Shown: positions 10,421 through 21,332, counted from the stretch's first letter. The stretch: DNA of 64,000 nucleotides from Pycnopodia helianthoides (GCA_032158295.1 CM063253.1:4061001-4125000); one strand, 5' to 3'. Made by a program: numbers and translations. The notes: a model not told the origin generated them from the letters alone.

Positions 10421-10793
10421 CTGTGAGAAAGAGAGGGGGAAAAAAAAGCACAAGATTAAAAATTATAATCGGGCATCAAACTCCGTTAAACTCTCGTTTA
10501 TCGATCTTGAAATTATGCAAATTATCATCAGGGACAGAGGGTATTCCATTATCATTAACAATACACAATTAAAACTTAATTTCAATGTCAATAATCATAC
10601 AAATTTCATATCTGACTTGAACACTGTTCTTGCCACAAGTGCAACACAAAATGGAAGTGTCCATACTTAACCATTTTTACAATTTGAAGGGACGTTTTGA
10701 AATCCTCTACGTTTTTAAGATTCATCTGCCTTTAAAAATCTGGTTAAACTGAATTTTGATTTTCTCAGACGGATGTCTTGGACTTTTCCGTAC
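10421..10793. other. ptc last intron, nothing notable
   Basis: A 373-bp A+T-rich intron between the fused exon and the last coding exon. No repeat or motif recognised. Confidence 0.8.
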
Positions 10794-11150
10794 CTCTTGT
10801 CTTCTTGGCTCGTGGCACATCGTCTGCACGACAACCTCCGGCGGATGAACCTCGATCCTCTCTCCGCCATATCCACGGTACATGGCGCTGTCGCCGACGG
10901 ACCCCTGGGACCCGTTGTTGTACTCGTCCTCCCACCCTCGTCTGCGGCCGGGGCGCTGCCGGCCCTGCGTGGAGGCGCTGCTCCGCTCCATCGGCGGTGT
11001 GGGCGGCGGGGTCGGGTGGAGAGGCGGGCGGCGTTGTTCAGCGGGCGCACCTCGGCGGGGGGGCCGATCAGGGAGAGGATGACCGGCAGCAGGACGAGGC
11101 CATTCAGCATCCCGATGACGATCAGCGCCGAGAAGACGTAGAAGAAGTAA
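10794..11150 (-). CDS. ptc: ptc fused exon (vertebrate 21+22 equivalent): TM12 and tail, with a frame break
   Basis: The acceptor is atccag and the donor gtacgg; length 357 bp. The first frame gives YFFYVFSALIVIGMLNGLVL, then GPPAEVRPLNNAARLST. This is TM12 followed by the EV.P.N...RL.T start of the tail. The conserved tail (PTPPPTPPMERSS, then ERIEVHPPEVVVQ) is in the +1 frame. One extra C in the CCC run (plus-strand G run 11,014-11,016) would join them and also give the phase-0 end required by the last exon. Vertebrates have an intron at PPAE|V; none is evident here. Both frames are open for a long way, so the break is easy to overlook. It is either an assembly error or a real frameshift. 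Confidence 0.9.
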
Positions 11151-12606
11151 CTGGATTGGATAAAATACAAGGAAACATGAAACATGGAGCAATCTTTCCC
11201 AGATACGTGTTGATTGACAACTCAATATTACAGGTGCATTGACCTATAGTAGGAGCATCCCTGACAGTACAGCAACCTGCACCAGGATGAGGCCAGCCAG
11301 TGGACTTCCACCTCAAATTAGAATACCTCTAATACAAGAAGTACCTACATAAAGAGGACACTTCCCTCTGTCTTTATAATATTCATAAACCCCTCAGCAA
11401 TTCAAGTGTGAAGGAAGTGTGACCTTTTCCCTTCTTTTAATTTGTATATTTTAAAACAAGACAACACAGTTGAACCACAGTGTAAATAGGGTTGGCACCC
11501 CCCTGTAACCAGGGCATTCCACATCAAGTGGGCTTTATTTATGTTTCCATCACTTGGGTTTCCCCTCATAGTGTTGGCGGCTTGCTATCCACTCCCAACC
11601 CCTACAGTGAGCCTAAATTGACCCCGTGTCGACAGGGGCCAGCGAGCTGCCCAGGATTTTCACTCCTCCCGAACCCGAGAAAAAAAAAAGTTGGCTGGGG
11701 TCGGGTGAACTTTTCGCTGCACCCGTAACCCAATCTGTACTCATGGAGACAGGTGGATGGGGGAGCCATGGCTTACCAGGGTTCAAAGGGAATTACAACC
11801 ACTGCCCATCTACGTGACGTTGGGCAAGTTGAAGTCTCGCGCCGGCCACTGATTTTTGTTCTTTAGGGCAATCAGTTAATGCTCTTTTAACTTTCCATGA
11901 TGGGGAAAAATTACCTCAGGGGGTTATTTCGTAGAGCAGCCTTGGTCGGCTGGCAAAACTGCTGATCCGAGTATAAATGCTTCAGTTGAATTTAAAGGGG
12001 ATCTGATGCCATTGGTTCATGATAAAGACAAATGTTCACAACACTCTTCCAAATTTCAAGACAGGGCCCCATTTCATAGAGCTGCTTAAGCGCAAAAAAA
12101 GTAACAAAGCACAAAACAATTTGGATTGTATGGACCCTTGCAACCTGTGACATCTTATGTTTAAAAGACAGCAACAAACAGAGCCTGGACTTTCTGCGAG
12201 CGAAATCTGTCCACAGCTCTTTGGAGGACCGTTTCCTGGCGATTGTACTATAGGATTATACAACGCAAGGATAAATCTGGGCATCAACTTTAATCTCCCC
12301 CTGACTCCTGGAGCATTTTAACAAACACTGACATATTTTTAAGCCCGAAAAAAAAAACCAACACCTTTCTTACTTCTTACAGCTTTTATTCTGATTTGTC
12401 AGAACTCTCTATACGTTTTTGGGGGTTCAGTTTTGCTGACCATTGGAATGAAATTGAAGGGAAGTTTCATACAAAAAGAAGGAGCAGGTGACCTTGTAAA
12501 ATGTACCACAAAGTTATAAGAGGTGCATGCAAATTAATGACAATGAATTCCCACAGAAAAGGTAGACTCAACTTTCTTTGAACTCCAATTCTACCTTCAT
12601 CATAAG

Positions 12607-12645
12607 GACCACCCAGAATTAACAAACAGAGGTCAACACAGGTCA
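12607..12645 (+). promoter_or_regulatory. Gli consensus next to a DR4 repeat
   Basis: GACCACCCA (12,607-12,615) is the full Gli/Ci consensus. Fifteen bases later AGGTCA-ACAC-AGGTCA (12,630-12,645) is a perfect direct repeat of the nuclear-receptor half-site with 4-nt spacing. The DR4 could also be a plain 10-bp tandem duplication (aggtcaacac). Function is inferred from ptc being a conserved Hedgehog/Gli target. Confidence 0.35.
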
Positions 12646-13241
12646 ACAGGGCAAGGTTTCACTTTGGACTCGACTTAAGAAATTCATTTAGGGACTGGAA
12701 GGGAGGGAGACAGACTCTTCATCTTCCAAGCGCTTGGTGAACCACTACCAGGTGAAAAGTTTAGCCCCCTAGTTCTTTTTTTTGTACTTTTGCGCAAGAT
12801 AAACAGATGGCCAATCCTGCCAAATGTTTTCTGACATGAGAATGTTGGGGGAGAGAGGACACCCCCTGGCAAACTTGCTCTCAATGGTCACTGCCAATGA
12901 CAGCTGCATAAACAAACTTGCTTTTGGACCGTACCATTCCGTAATAGGGGGCATGCCAAACCCACATGGTTCCCACAGGGGGGGAAGACGATTGAATAAA
13001 TCAAATTTCAGGAGCCAATTTCCCCCAACCTGTCACAAATATCAGAGCAGTCTGATATTTCCAACTCTTACGTTGTTGTTTTGTTTTGTTTTACGCTTGA
13101 AATTCAGAGTTATTTCCCATTTTAAAAAATATTTTCTTTTCATCATTTAGATCCCTCCCCTCGATGGATCCTTGGTGAAAGGGCCCCCCTCTTGCCTTTC
13201 CTAGAAGACAGTTTACTTTAAGTCCAGGTAGGTCTAGTTTT

Positions 13242-13250
13242 GACCACCCA
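13242..13250 (+). promoter_or_regulatory. Gli consensus site
   Basis: A second perfect GACCACCCA, 635 bp from the first and in the same intron and orientation. One perfect 9-mer would be expected about every 130 kb on two strands with even base use, so the pair is suggestive but not proof. Confidence 0.3.
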
Positions 13251-13805
13251 AGATTCAAACTCCCGACCATGAACATGGTATGCATATAATTACAATTTCT
13301 TGACACCTTCATGATTCTCCAATTTGAGCACACAGTTTGCAAATCATCAAATTGACAGCTCACTTAGATAGGATTTAGTTATGAATGTATTATTAATTTT
13401 CAAATGTTGGTATCCCATCTGCCTGTACGAGTTACTATTTTCGATTGTGCAAATTTTCATTATTTTACTCAGCAAGTTTTCACTTTTTCACTTTTGCCAT
13501 ATTCTGACTGTCAACTTGTTCTATTCTAACACGGTCAATAGGCAATTTCTGATACAATAATTTGCTTACCCTAAAAAAAAATTAAGCAGGATGACATTTG
13601 AGGTATTCTGTGTATTTTGCTGATTTCTCATTTTAAAGAATTTTTTAATTGGAACAATCTTGTTGGTAGTTCGTTAAAGGTTTTCAGCTCTAAAGCTGGC
13701 GTTTGTTTGTGTGAAACTTTACCCACCTTCACACTGTCACACATTTTATGACAGAAACTGATCATACTAAGAGGACCTTGAGTCTTTGCACAAAATTATG
13801 TGAGA

Positions 13806-13945
13806 TGGGTCGATTTCACAAAGAGACAAGACTAGTCTTATCTGAAGTTAGGACCAGTAACTGGTCTTAACTTAAGACTAGTCCTATCTCTTAGCATTGC
13901 CTAGGACTAGTCCTAAGTTAGGAAGAGTTTTGTGAAATCGACCCA
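13806..13945. mobile_element. 140-bp palindromic TIR element
   Basis: TGGGTCGATTTCACAAA and its exact reverse complement form the ends; the inside is rich in the palindromic unit 'gactagtc'. Diverged relatives with 'cgatttcacaaa(g)...tttgtgaaatcg' ends lie at about 6,727, 39,893-40,047 and 47,918-48,064. Confidence 0.8.
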
Positions 13946-15691
13946 TGGAAGTCCAAAAAAACTATCAAAGAAAGAAATGCTCAATCTAGTTCCTGTGTTT
14001 CCTGCAATCTTTGGAGCCAGTTTAGTGTGGAGTGAGGCTTGGCTTGCAGTGGAATTGGAGCCTGCTTGCATGCAGTGAGCCTAACTTACTGTGGAATGAC
14101 ATCTCTGGTAAGACATCTGCTCTAGAATGGAAAATGTTGGGGTTCGAATCCCACCCTAGTAAGATGCCTTGAGTGGTTTTTTTTGTTTACAGGACTCGGG
14201 GAAAGTTCTGAGTATGCAGTGCTTTACACACATCGGTGCTAAACCAAATAATATTCTTTATCCGCGATGCAAATGTAACTTCTACTAAACTGATATAACC
14301 ATGTTCCCCCAGCAAGCTAGGAGACCAGTACTCCAGACAAGAAATCCAATAATTTCTCCAAGGACATTTGCCTAATTCAGCAACCTACCCTCCAGCAAAG
14401 ACTACTTATAACAACAGCTACGTATAATGAGTTAAAGATGCTAGGTCCCATTTGTAGGCCACTTTGACCAGAAAAGTTAGATCTCAATTTTAAAAAGGTG
14501 TTTTTAGATTCCAGATAGTTAGTTATACGCTTTCATTTAAGATATCTGCCAATAATAAGCCGTAGTTATTTAAAAACTCAAATAATTGTTGGGACCCCAC
14601 ATTATCTCACGTCCATCAGCCATGTACACACACAAATTTTAAATGTTAAAATGTATTTTTGTTTTGCAATAACATCTTTCTTCAAAATTCTTTCAAACAG
14701 AAAAAAAAATCAAAAAAATAATTTCATCTGCGGAAAATTTTGCAATTCAACTTTAATGCAGATCTATATAAATTTGACAATAAATTAAGAAACAAGACTT
14801 ACACCCAAAAAATCTCTTCCTCTCTCTCTAAAAGATTTTTAACATATGTTTAAAATCTTTTTTTTAAACTAAGACCTGAAATATGCTTTTTTAGGGATCA
14901 GGGGGGTTCAGCTGTTTCTTGGGTATTTTGGTGAACAAAATTAAGGGCTTCTTTTTTAGCATTCTGAAAAAAGGGACATGAAACAGGCGGCTAGGGACAG
15001 CGGGTATTACTGCATGAACAAACAGACAGTATCTGAGTCAAAGGTCACAGTGGAGGTCAAGTGTTGAGTGAGTTTATGTGTCTACAGTCTCAAAAGGGGG
15101 GGGGGTCTTGACTGCGCCCTGACCACATCCTACTTTTCAACCACACAGCCATGAGACAAGTTCACAGGCACAGGAGACGGGGAGGAAGTTTGTTGTTTTA
15201 TATCAGTGCTCGGGTGTCTTCAGCAAGGGTTTGGTGTTTTTTTAAGTACGTAGGTCCCAACATTTTAACATCCCCATTCATGCCTTTTTTCATTTTGTAA
15301 ACTTAAATTGCATCTCCTTATATTTTTAAATTTAAGTTATGATGAATACTATATGTAAAATATAAATGCAACAAATTAAATTCCTGTTTTTATATTTTAA
15401 AAAACCTGAAACCTTTTTGCACAGATGCGTTTAAGTCTTAGAAAGCTAACGCAAAGCTCATCTCAAATTATGGAACCAAACTTGGACAACCTAAGAGCAT
15501 TTGAATATTTTATATTAGGTCCAATTTGTCTTGGTTAATGGCGGGCAAAACTGTAATCCATTGCTAAAACATAAATCCAGTTACTGGTTTTTTGTACTAA
15601 AGCACTTGCTTGTAGCACGCTCGCACAACGTCAAAAAACAACATTTTTAAAGAATATCGATACAATTTCACTTAATATTATTTGATTTTTA

Positions 15692-15862
15692 CCCTAACAC
15701 CGATGTGTGTAATGCAATGTAAACTCATTACTTCCCTGGGTTCTGTGAAGAAAATCCACAGGCATGTTACTCAGGTGGGATTCGAACCCACGACCTTTGC
15801 CATTCTAGAGCAGAGTATAACAGTGCTTTACATACATCGATGTTGGGGTAACAAAACAAATA
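15692..15862. mobile_element. TIR element with tRNA-like segment
   Basis: The ends accctaacaccgatgtgtgt and acatacatcgatgttggggt are inverted. The interior has 'gggattcgaaccc', a B-box-like palindrome. A related fragment with 'gggttcgaatccc' and 'acacacatcggtgct' lies at about 14,120-14,245. Confidence 0.55.
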
Positions 15863-15921
15863 ATATTTTTTATCACCTATTCAACAATTTCAATTCATGA
15901 GAATTTGGGGTCAATTCTTAC

Positions 15922-16064
15922 CTTACGATGAAATCAAACTCGGAGCCGGCTAGCATGACGACGCCCAGCAGTGTGGACAACGCACCGTCAACAACGGGAG
16001 AGAATGTGTGCTCTAGAGCCACGGTGACACGCTTGTTGCGATCGCCGATGGCGGTCAGGTAGGC
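15922..16064 (-). CDS. ptc: ptc exon (vertebrate exon 20 equivalent): TM11
   Basis: This 143-bp exon has acceptor atccag and donor gtaaga; it ends two bases into a codon. It encodes [20 protein letters not shown], then [20 protein letters not shown] and SEFDFIV. The GD.N.R...[27 protein letters not shown] block is nearly identical to vertebrate Patched. The length equals the one I recall for human exon 20. Confidence 0.98.
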
Positions 16065-17087
16065 CTGGATGAGAAAGGGAGGAGATAATTATCAATATGT
16101 GGCTATAGTTTCAAGTTTCTAGTGGATGGGGCAATCAAAGTAAACTTGTTAAAAATGTTTTTCCAGAGTTATTTCATTTGCTGTATCAACATATCGTACA
16201 GCTTATCATGAAATTATTTCAATTGTGCGACAACGAAAACTTCTTTTTTAAGTTAACCATCAAAAATATACTTCCATCATCAATTCACTGATCTTGGCTA
16301 ACTTATGTTCGCTATGACAGCTAGGTATTGACAAAGGAATACATCTGACAGTGTTGATTGTCACGTCAACAATCGCAAAATTTGACAAAGTTGGTTAACG
16401 AGGTATGCCCCTAGTTTGGCTACCGTGAGGCCCAACACAGACCCAAGATGAAAAGCTTGAAAGCAATTTGAACGGGCCGAGGTTGATTGATAGATGATTG
16501 TGTGGCGTGACCAAAGAAAAAACAAAGCGAACAGATTCTACAAAGAATGCTAAATTTCAAGTATTTCTGACGTCCATAACACCAAAAAATAAAGACCACG
16601 CAAGACTCAGGAAAAGTACTGAGTACAAATTGCTTAGGGAGTGTCTCAAAAGTCAAGCACATTTAAGATGGAAACAAACGTTCCCGTGGGTACACGCCCG
16701 CAATCCATTGCACCACCAGAACATTCCACTAGACCCCATCATTGTGCCAAAGTGCGAGATGAATCCTACACAAGTGAACACGCTCATTACATTACAACGT
16801 TCCGGTGGTCAAATGGAATGGCCCACGTGCAGCTGAAATACTTTCCCGATCCAATACGTCCAACGTTCCCACCAATCCTACTTTAAAGATGCTTCCTTAA
16901 CACACCGGTGCAAATCTAAAACCTATTAAGAAAGACCATGTCAGTTGATAATGTAGCCCTTTTTCCTCTCTCCTTGTTTGCCATATGACCAATTGGGGGG
17001 GTAGATTTCAAACCCCAAGTTCAAGACTTCAAGCATTCGGTCCAAAAAACCTCTTGATGATTGAAACCCATCCGAGAGGTTACTCAC
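16065..17087. other. ptc intron, nothing notable
   Basis: 1,023 bp of unremarkable sequence. A plus-strand ORF of about 110 codons (16,498-16,836) has no recognisable features and is treated as chance. Confidence 0.7.
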
Positions 17088-17225
17088 ATAGCATGTGTGA
17101 AGCGTGAACTCCACCCCGATGCCAACGGATATGATGAGTGTGACCGCTGGGATGGCGCTGAGCTTGACTCCGATCAAACCCATGAATCCAAACAGCTCTG
17201 TCGTTATCATCCCCAGAACAGACAC
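17088..17225 (-). CDS. ptc: ptc exon (vertebrate exon 19 equivalent): TM9-TM10
   Basis: This 138-bp, 46-codon exon has acceptor cccacag and donor gtgagt, phase 0 at both ends. It encodes TTELFGFMGLIGVKLSAIPA, then SVGIGVEFTLH. GIGVEF is the TM10 counterpart of the TM4 GVGVDD motif, with the conserved acidic residue. The length equals the one I recall for human exon 19. Confidence 0.97.
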
Positions 17226-18518
17226 CTGTGGGTTTAGAAAACAAGGGGATGAGATTTAGCCGAACGTGAACTTTCCTTTAAAAAAATAGCTAGCTGGCCT
17301 GGGTTTCCCCCTTATTCTTGACCCAGAACCTCCCAGATGTTACTATTCAGGAGGTTTACAGACTCTGGGCATCACTAGAAATAGAAAAACTCCAGGTTTG
17401 GACACAATGTTAACTATTTCTGTCTCCCTCTGGTGACTGCTTTACTGCTTTCAAGAAAATTTGAAGGCTCAAGGAGATTTTGAAAAAAATCCTGAAAATC
17501 GTGAAACATTCTAAGAAATCATACCAGTGTACACAGAAATTTTTACATGTAAATGAAAACCAAATCCTATTAAAACTCAGAATGGAAGAATCCTGTCAAA
17601 TGTCCATAAGGAGTTGAAAAGGATAAAAGGTCAAACATATGGCAAGAATCTGCTCAAATATAGGATTTTCTCCCCCACTGAATTTTGAAACCGAACTAAG
17701 ATATTTATTTTCCAATAAAGGTTGGTTTTGTTTTTTGCATTTATTCCCAATCCTTTCTTTGAAAAAAGCAACCATTTGAAAAAGATCACTTTAAGATTTT
17801 CTAAAATTGATTTTTCTCATTCCAAGTTTGTACTGGAAAGAAACCTGTGCAGTCTCTACATTCCAAGTTCATACTTAGGAATGAGATTGTACAAAAATGA
17901 AAAAAACCTGAAAAATTTGATAACAATGTCCTCTTTGTGTGGAAACAAAGCTCCCTGAATGTACAGATTGTTTCATGTAAGAGGTTTACAGACTCTCTAC
18001 ATCATTTCAAACAGATATCTGAAGGTCAGGTCATAACAAGGACCAAGTCTTTTCATCTCCTGTGATAGCAAGTTTGCCTCTTTCAAGAAAATCTGAAGGT
18101 GCAGGGAGATCAGTGAAACATCCTGACATCAGGACAAATCTTGAGAAATCACATGTCTGGTACAACAGGCTCTGATCCCCCCTATTGGGTGCGCATATCA
18201 TTATCATCAACATCATCAATAGACTACAATTAGTGTTTGCATGGAGTGCAATGACAGATTCACTACACGTCCCACTCCATGAGTTTTGCAAAATTTTTCT
18301 CCCCACTGGGAAACTTTGGAACACTAGATGGCAGCAGACTTACCAGGAATAAATGTCCATTGTTTTAGTAGCTCTGCGCATGCCCACAATTCCAAGAGTG
18401 CAGGATGTTACATTCCAAGTCTGCTGCCACCTAGTGTCCCCATATGGCTATCATCTTCACTTGTCGTTTCACAGACTTCCATAACGCGTCAAAAAAATTA
18501 ATAAATGGAGGTACGTAC
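17226..18518. other. ptc intron with two copies of a dispersed family and a CTCF-like element
   Basis: Two copies of the 'aacctcccagatgtta...tttcaagaaaa' family (17,322-17,535 and 17,978-18,155), both in plus orientation, and the inverted-repeat element at 18,318-18,440. Confidence 0.7.
18318..18440. mobile_element. Short inverted-repeat element with CTCF-like arms
   Basis: The left arm ggaacactagatggcagcag and the right arm (rc: gggacactaggtggcagcag) are inverted and extend about 23 bp each. Each arm matches 13 of 14 positions of the CTCF core CCASYAGRKGGCRS, on opposite strands about 100 bp apart. Confidence 0.6.
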
Positions 18519-18799
18519 CAAAATGAGAGCAGCCCAAGGATTGGCCAGCATGACTGTCATCACGAAGAAACTGGCCCCCATGACGCTCAGCAGCGACAAG
18601 AAGAGGTAGAATCGCAACTCCAGGTACTGCTCCCAGAAGGTGAAGGGCACCCCCATGGGATAGTTGGGCAGACCCTGCTCGTTGAAGTACTCGGAGAGGT
18701 TGCGGACGTCTCGCACCACGCTGATGAAATCGTCGGTGTCCCGCAGGTTGTTGAGATAGAACGGCAGCTGGGTGTAGTTGAGGGTGCTGGATCGGGGTA
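18519..18799 (-). CDS. ptc: ptc exon (vertebrate exon 18 equivalent): end of loop 2 and TM8
   Basis: This 281-bp exon has acceptor ctctcag and donor gtacgt; it ends in phase 0. It encodes NYTQLPFYLNNLRDTDDFI, then YPMGVPFTFWEQYLELRFY, then TM8 and ANPWAALIL. The length equals the one I recall for human exon 18. It is more G+C-rich than its neighbours. A CTCF-like inverted-repeat element lies 78 bp into the following intron. Confidence 0.97.
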
Positions 18800-19318
18800 C
18801 TGAGAGAGGAGACGGACAAAAAGAGTCATGAGTGCCATTCTTGGAATAATTGATGCAGAGGAAATTCGAAGTGGACTTAATTGTGACATCTCTTCAAAAA
18901 GTTTGGGATGAAATTTGCAAAACTAGATTTGGATTGCACCGGCGACCATTAGGGATAGATTTGTTTTTGCTCTTTTATGCTCATTTCATCTTATTTAGTA
19001 ATTCTGGTTGTGAAGCCATTGATTATCAGAAAAGCAAACTTAGTTCCTATACTAGACAAGAACCGCATGGAGAGAAGACAAGGAAGAAGGTTAGTTTCAG
19101 TTTTAGATGCGGGAGGAAAAACCCCCAGAGAATTATTCCCAGGGAAAACCCACGCCACTACGTAGAGACTGAAAACCCACTCCACATAGTGACACCAGCA
19201 GGATTCAAACCAGGGGGTCCCAGAGGTGGAAGGCGAGGAAAGAGATTAACTACGCAAACCTGATCATCTTACTGATGCAGAGGAAATTGCCGAGTCAGTC
19301 GGCCGAGGAGAAACTTAC
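18800..19318. other. ptc intron, nothing notable
   Basis: 519 bp without recognised repeats or motifs; the open frame running through it is a shadow with no family features. Confidence 0.7.
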
Positions 19319-19493
19319 TTGTGACATCTCGGTCGGTTTTCCCACCCGGCGTCCATGAGGTCGGTGTCGGGTGGAGCATAGCTTGGGAGGCCGAGTAGGA
19401 GAAAGTGTCGTAGTTATACCAGACGGTCAGATAGTGATAGAATCCGGCAGGGTTGATGACTCCGTGATCGTCGACGAGTCGCTCAGAGATGGA
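19319..19493 (-). CDS. ptc: ptc exon (vertebrate exon 17 equivalent): extracellular loop 2
   Basis: This 175-bp exon has acceptor ttccag and donor gtaagt; it ends one base into a codon. It encodes SISERLVDDHGVINPAGFYH, then YLTVW and YSASQAMLHPTP. The RLVD..G.INP..FY.YLT.W pattern with (A/S)ASQA matches Patched loop 2. It is three codons shorter than I recall for the human exon. Confidence 0.95.
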
Positions 19494-20479
19494 CTGGAAG
19501 AAGCGTGGAGGAAAAATACGATCATAAATTGAATTCACTGTCTTAAAGTGCTCTTACATACCGATCACAGAACCAAGTTAAGAAAGCACACCCAATTTAT
19601 ACAACCACCAAAAAAACACACCTAGAAAACTGATGTAAATTTTGAGCATAAAAAACTGTTAGCAAACACTTCCTTTCTTGCCTGCTACTGTGATGTACAA
19701 TTTATTCCCATTTTGAAAAAACAATTCATCCGGATGCAAACAGTAAATGAACATCCTGTGACTTCTGTTATGTAAATTCATTGTAGTATAACTTCAAACT
19801 TTCATCAGAAAATCATTTAAAGGCCTTAAAATGCTATGAAGTGAATTAAATCATTTTTAAAAAATATTCAGGGAGTCTATCGAAGCACTCTCCTGCCCAG
19901 CTGGCTCTTTTCACAGAATACTGAGTCCACAGTACACGAGCCATGGAGTTTCCACACAATATCAGCTGCACAAACAGAAGAAACCCATGCACCCAATGCT
20001 AGCCTGGACGGTATGGTACCCTGTGTCAGTCTGTGGCACCTGTGTATTGACTGACAACTCTGCCACGCTCAACATTGGGAGAGTCAACTCGTGAGCATAT
20101 GAGCGTCGCCTCATATGCGCACTACACTGTATAACACACAGCGACATTGACTCCCAAAATGGCGCAACCAGGAATATTGTGATGATGACGTCAGGTGAAC
20201 TGGGTCAACAGGACAGAGCCCTATTTCATAGAGCTGCTTAAGCAGAAAATATCGCTTAACAATGTTCTGCTAAGCACAAATGAGCAGGAAAACAGTTATA
20301 AATTGTATGGTATTTTGACTGGTAACCTTATTCTAGTAAGCATATTTTTTGTTGTGCTTAGCAAATTTTTGAGCTTAAGCAGCACTTTGAAATTGGGCCC
20401 AGATGTTTATTCAACTCAACCTTCTTCAGTTTCTCAAGCAACTTCTGTGCAAAGAGGATTCAATCACTTCACAACTTAC
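19494..20479. other. ptc intron with one TIR element
   Basis: A+T-rich, with a palindrome-rich stretch near 20,080-20,160 and the TIR element at 20,215-20,401. Confidence 0.7.
20215..20401. mobile_element. 187-bp TIR element (GGGCCCAATTTCATA family)
   Basis: The left end gagccctatttcatagagct and the right end (rc: gggcccaatttcaaagtgct) are inverted, both followed by 'gcttaag'. Fragments of the same family are at about 12,064, 22,815, 25,269-25,350 and 55,073. Confidence 0.75.
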
Positions 20480-20625
20480 CCTGTTGTAGTTCGTCGGCTG
20501 CACCGGGTTACCCGTCTGAATCAGCATCTTGTAGGCCAGCACTCCTTTCTCCGAGGCATTTTTATACCAGTTGTTATAAATAATGGCATTGCCTTTCTTA
20601 TCCTTGTCGAATTCCCTTTGCATCT
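20480..20625 (-). CDS. ptc: ptc exon (vertebrate exon 16 equivalent): extracellular loop 2
   Basis: This 146-bp exon has acceptor caacag and donor gtaagt; it ends in phase 0. It encodes MQREFDKDKKGNAIIYNNWY, then KNASEKGVLAYKMLIQTGNP, matching FD.D...G.I..NNYKN.S..GVLAYK.L.QTG of vertebrates. KNAS is a potential glycosylation site. Confidence 0.95.
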
Positions 20626-21019
20626 CTGTTGTCGAGGATTAGGAAAAAAAGAGCAGTCAAAGAATTGGGCATTGTCAGGTTTTGATACCCAGAGTCTTTT
20701 GAAAATTTACTCTAAAAATACATTTTCACCGTGCAAAGGGCACATCCGTTGGAAAATCTTTTTAAGTCTTTGGGAAACTTTGGAAGGGGCACCATGGCCA
20801 AGCCAGGGGCAACAGAGACCGTGCCTCAAGGTAATTCCAGGCCTGAAAATAATACCTTAAAAGTGGAACGTCTCTGTTATATCTCATACATGAATATTCA
20901 TCAATAAATGCCTATGAATGTGTTAGCGGCCTTATTAAAGAAACCAATCCCCGATGAGTGTCGACACCTGTTATATGAATATTCAACGAGCTGTGACTAT
21001 CAATGAGCCAGTTCCTTAC
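20626..21019. other. ptc intron with repeat fragment
   Basis: Contains 'aaggggcaccatggccaagc...ggggcaacagag' (20,785-20,825), which recurs inverted at about 38,855-38,895. Confidence 0.6.
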
Positions 21020-21332
21020 CGAGCAGCCAATCCCTGAAGGCGATCAGCCAGAAGGTTGGTAGCGAGCCGTCGGGCTCCCGGATCACCTGCTGGATGTTTC
21101 TGAACTCCGAGTGGTACGCGTGGAGCAGCCGCTGCCGGTTCGCGTAGTCGAAATCTTCCTGCGTCACACCGTACATGTTGTAGAAACTGAAATATTTCAT
21201 TTGCGTCTCCAGGAAATCTTCTTCGGGGGTCCCCCTGGGAACAATGTCCGTTATTTCTAATCCGTCCTCGATTTGCGTCACTCCGTAGATGCCAACTCCG
21301 AGAAAACATGTGAATAAAACCAGGACGACAAT
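21020..21332 (-). CDS. ptc: ptc exon (vertebrate exon 15 equivalent): TM7 and start of extracellular loop 2
   Basis: This 313-bp exon has acceptor cccacag and donor gtaagg, ending one base into a codon. It encodes TM7 (IVVLVLFTCFLGVGIYGVTQ), then GLEITDIVPRGTPEEDFLET and MKYFSFYNMYGVTQEDFDY, with FRDWLL near the end. GL(D/E)(L/I)TDIVPR and KYFSFYNMY are the strongest Patched signatures in the window. Confidence 0.98.

Larger units (their letters stand above)
11151..15921. other. ptc intron with candidate regulatory sites and repeats
   Basis: Holds a TIR-family remnant (about 12,064-12,260, 'ttcatagagctgcttaag'), two perfect GACCACCCA motifs (12,607 and 13,242), a DR4 (12,630-12,645), a palindromic element (13,806-13,945), a SINE-like fragment (about 14,095-14,250), a second family fragment (about 14,435-14,640, related to 35,035-35,502), a G10 tract near 15,100, and a TIR element (about 15,692-15,862). 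Confidence 0.7.

Noticed and set aside
10773..11242. Long plus-strand ORFs over the fused ptc exon
   Set aside because: They are antisense shadows of a G+C-rich coding exon.
15773..15810. tRNA-like 'gggattcgaacccacgacc' segment
   Set aside because: It lies inside a TIR element and lacks a paired acceptor stem; not called as a tRNA gene.
16498..16836. 112-codon plus-strand ORF in a ptc intron
   Set aside because: No domain, biased composition or splice context; length is within chance for this window.
18850..19263. 137-codon plus-strand ORF overlapping a ptc exon region
   Set aside because: Low-complexity shadow with no family match; ptc is coded on the other strand nearby.
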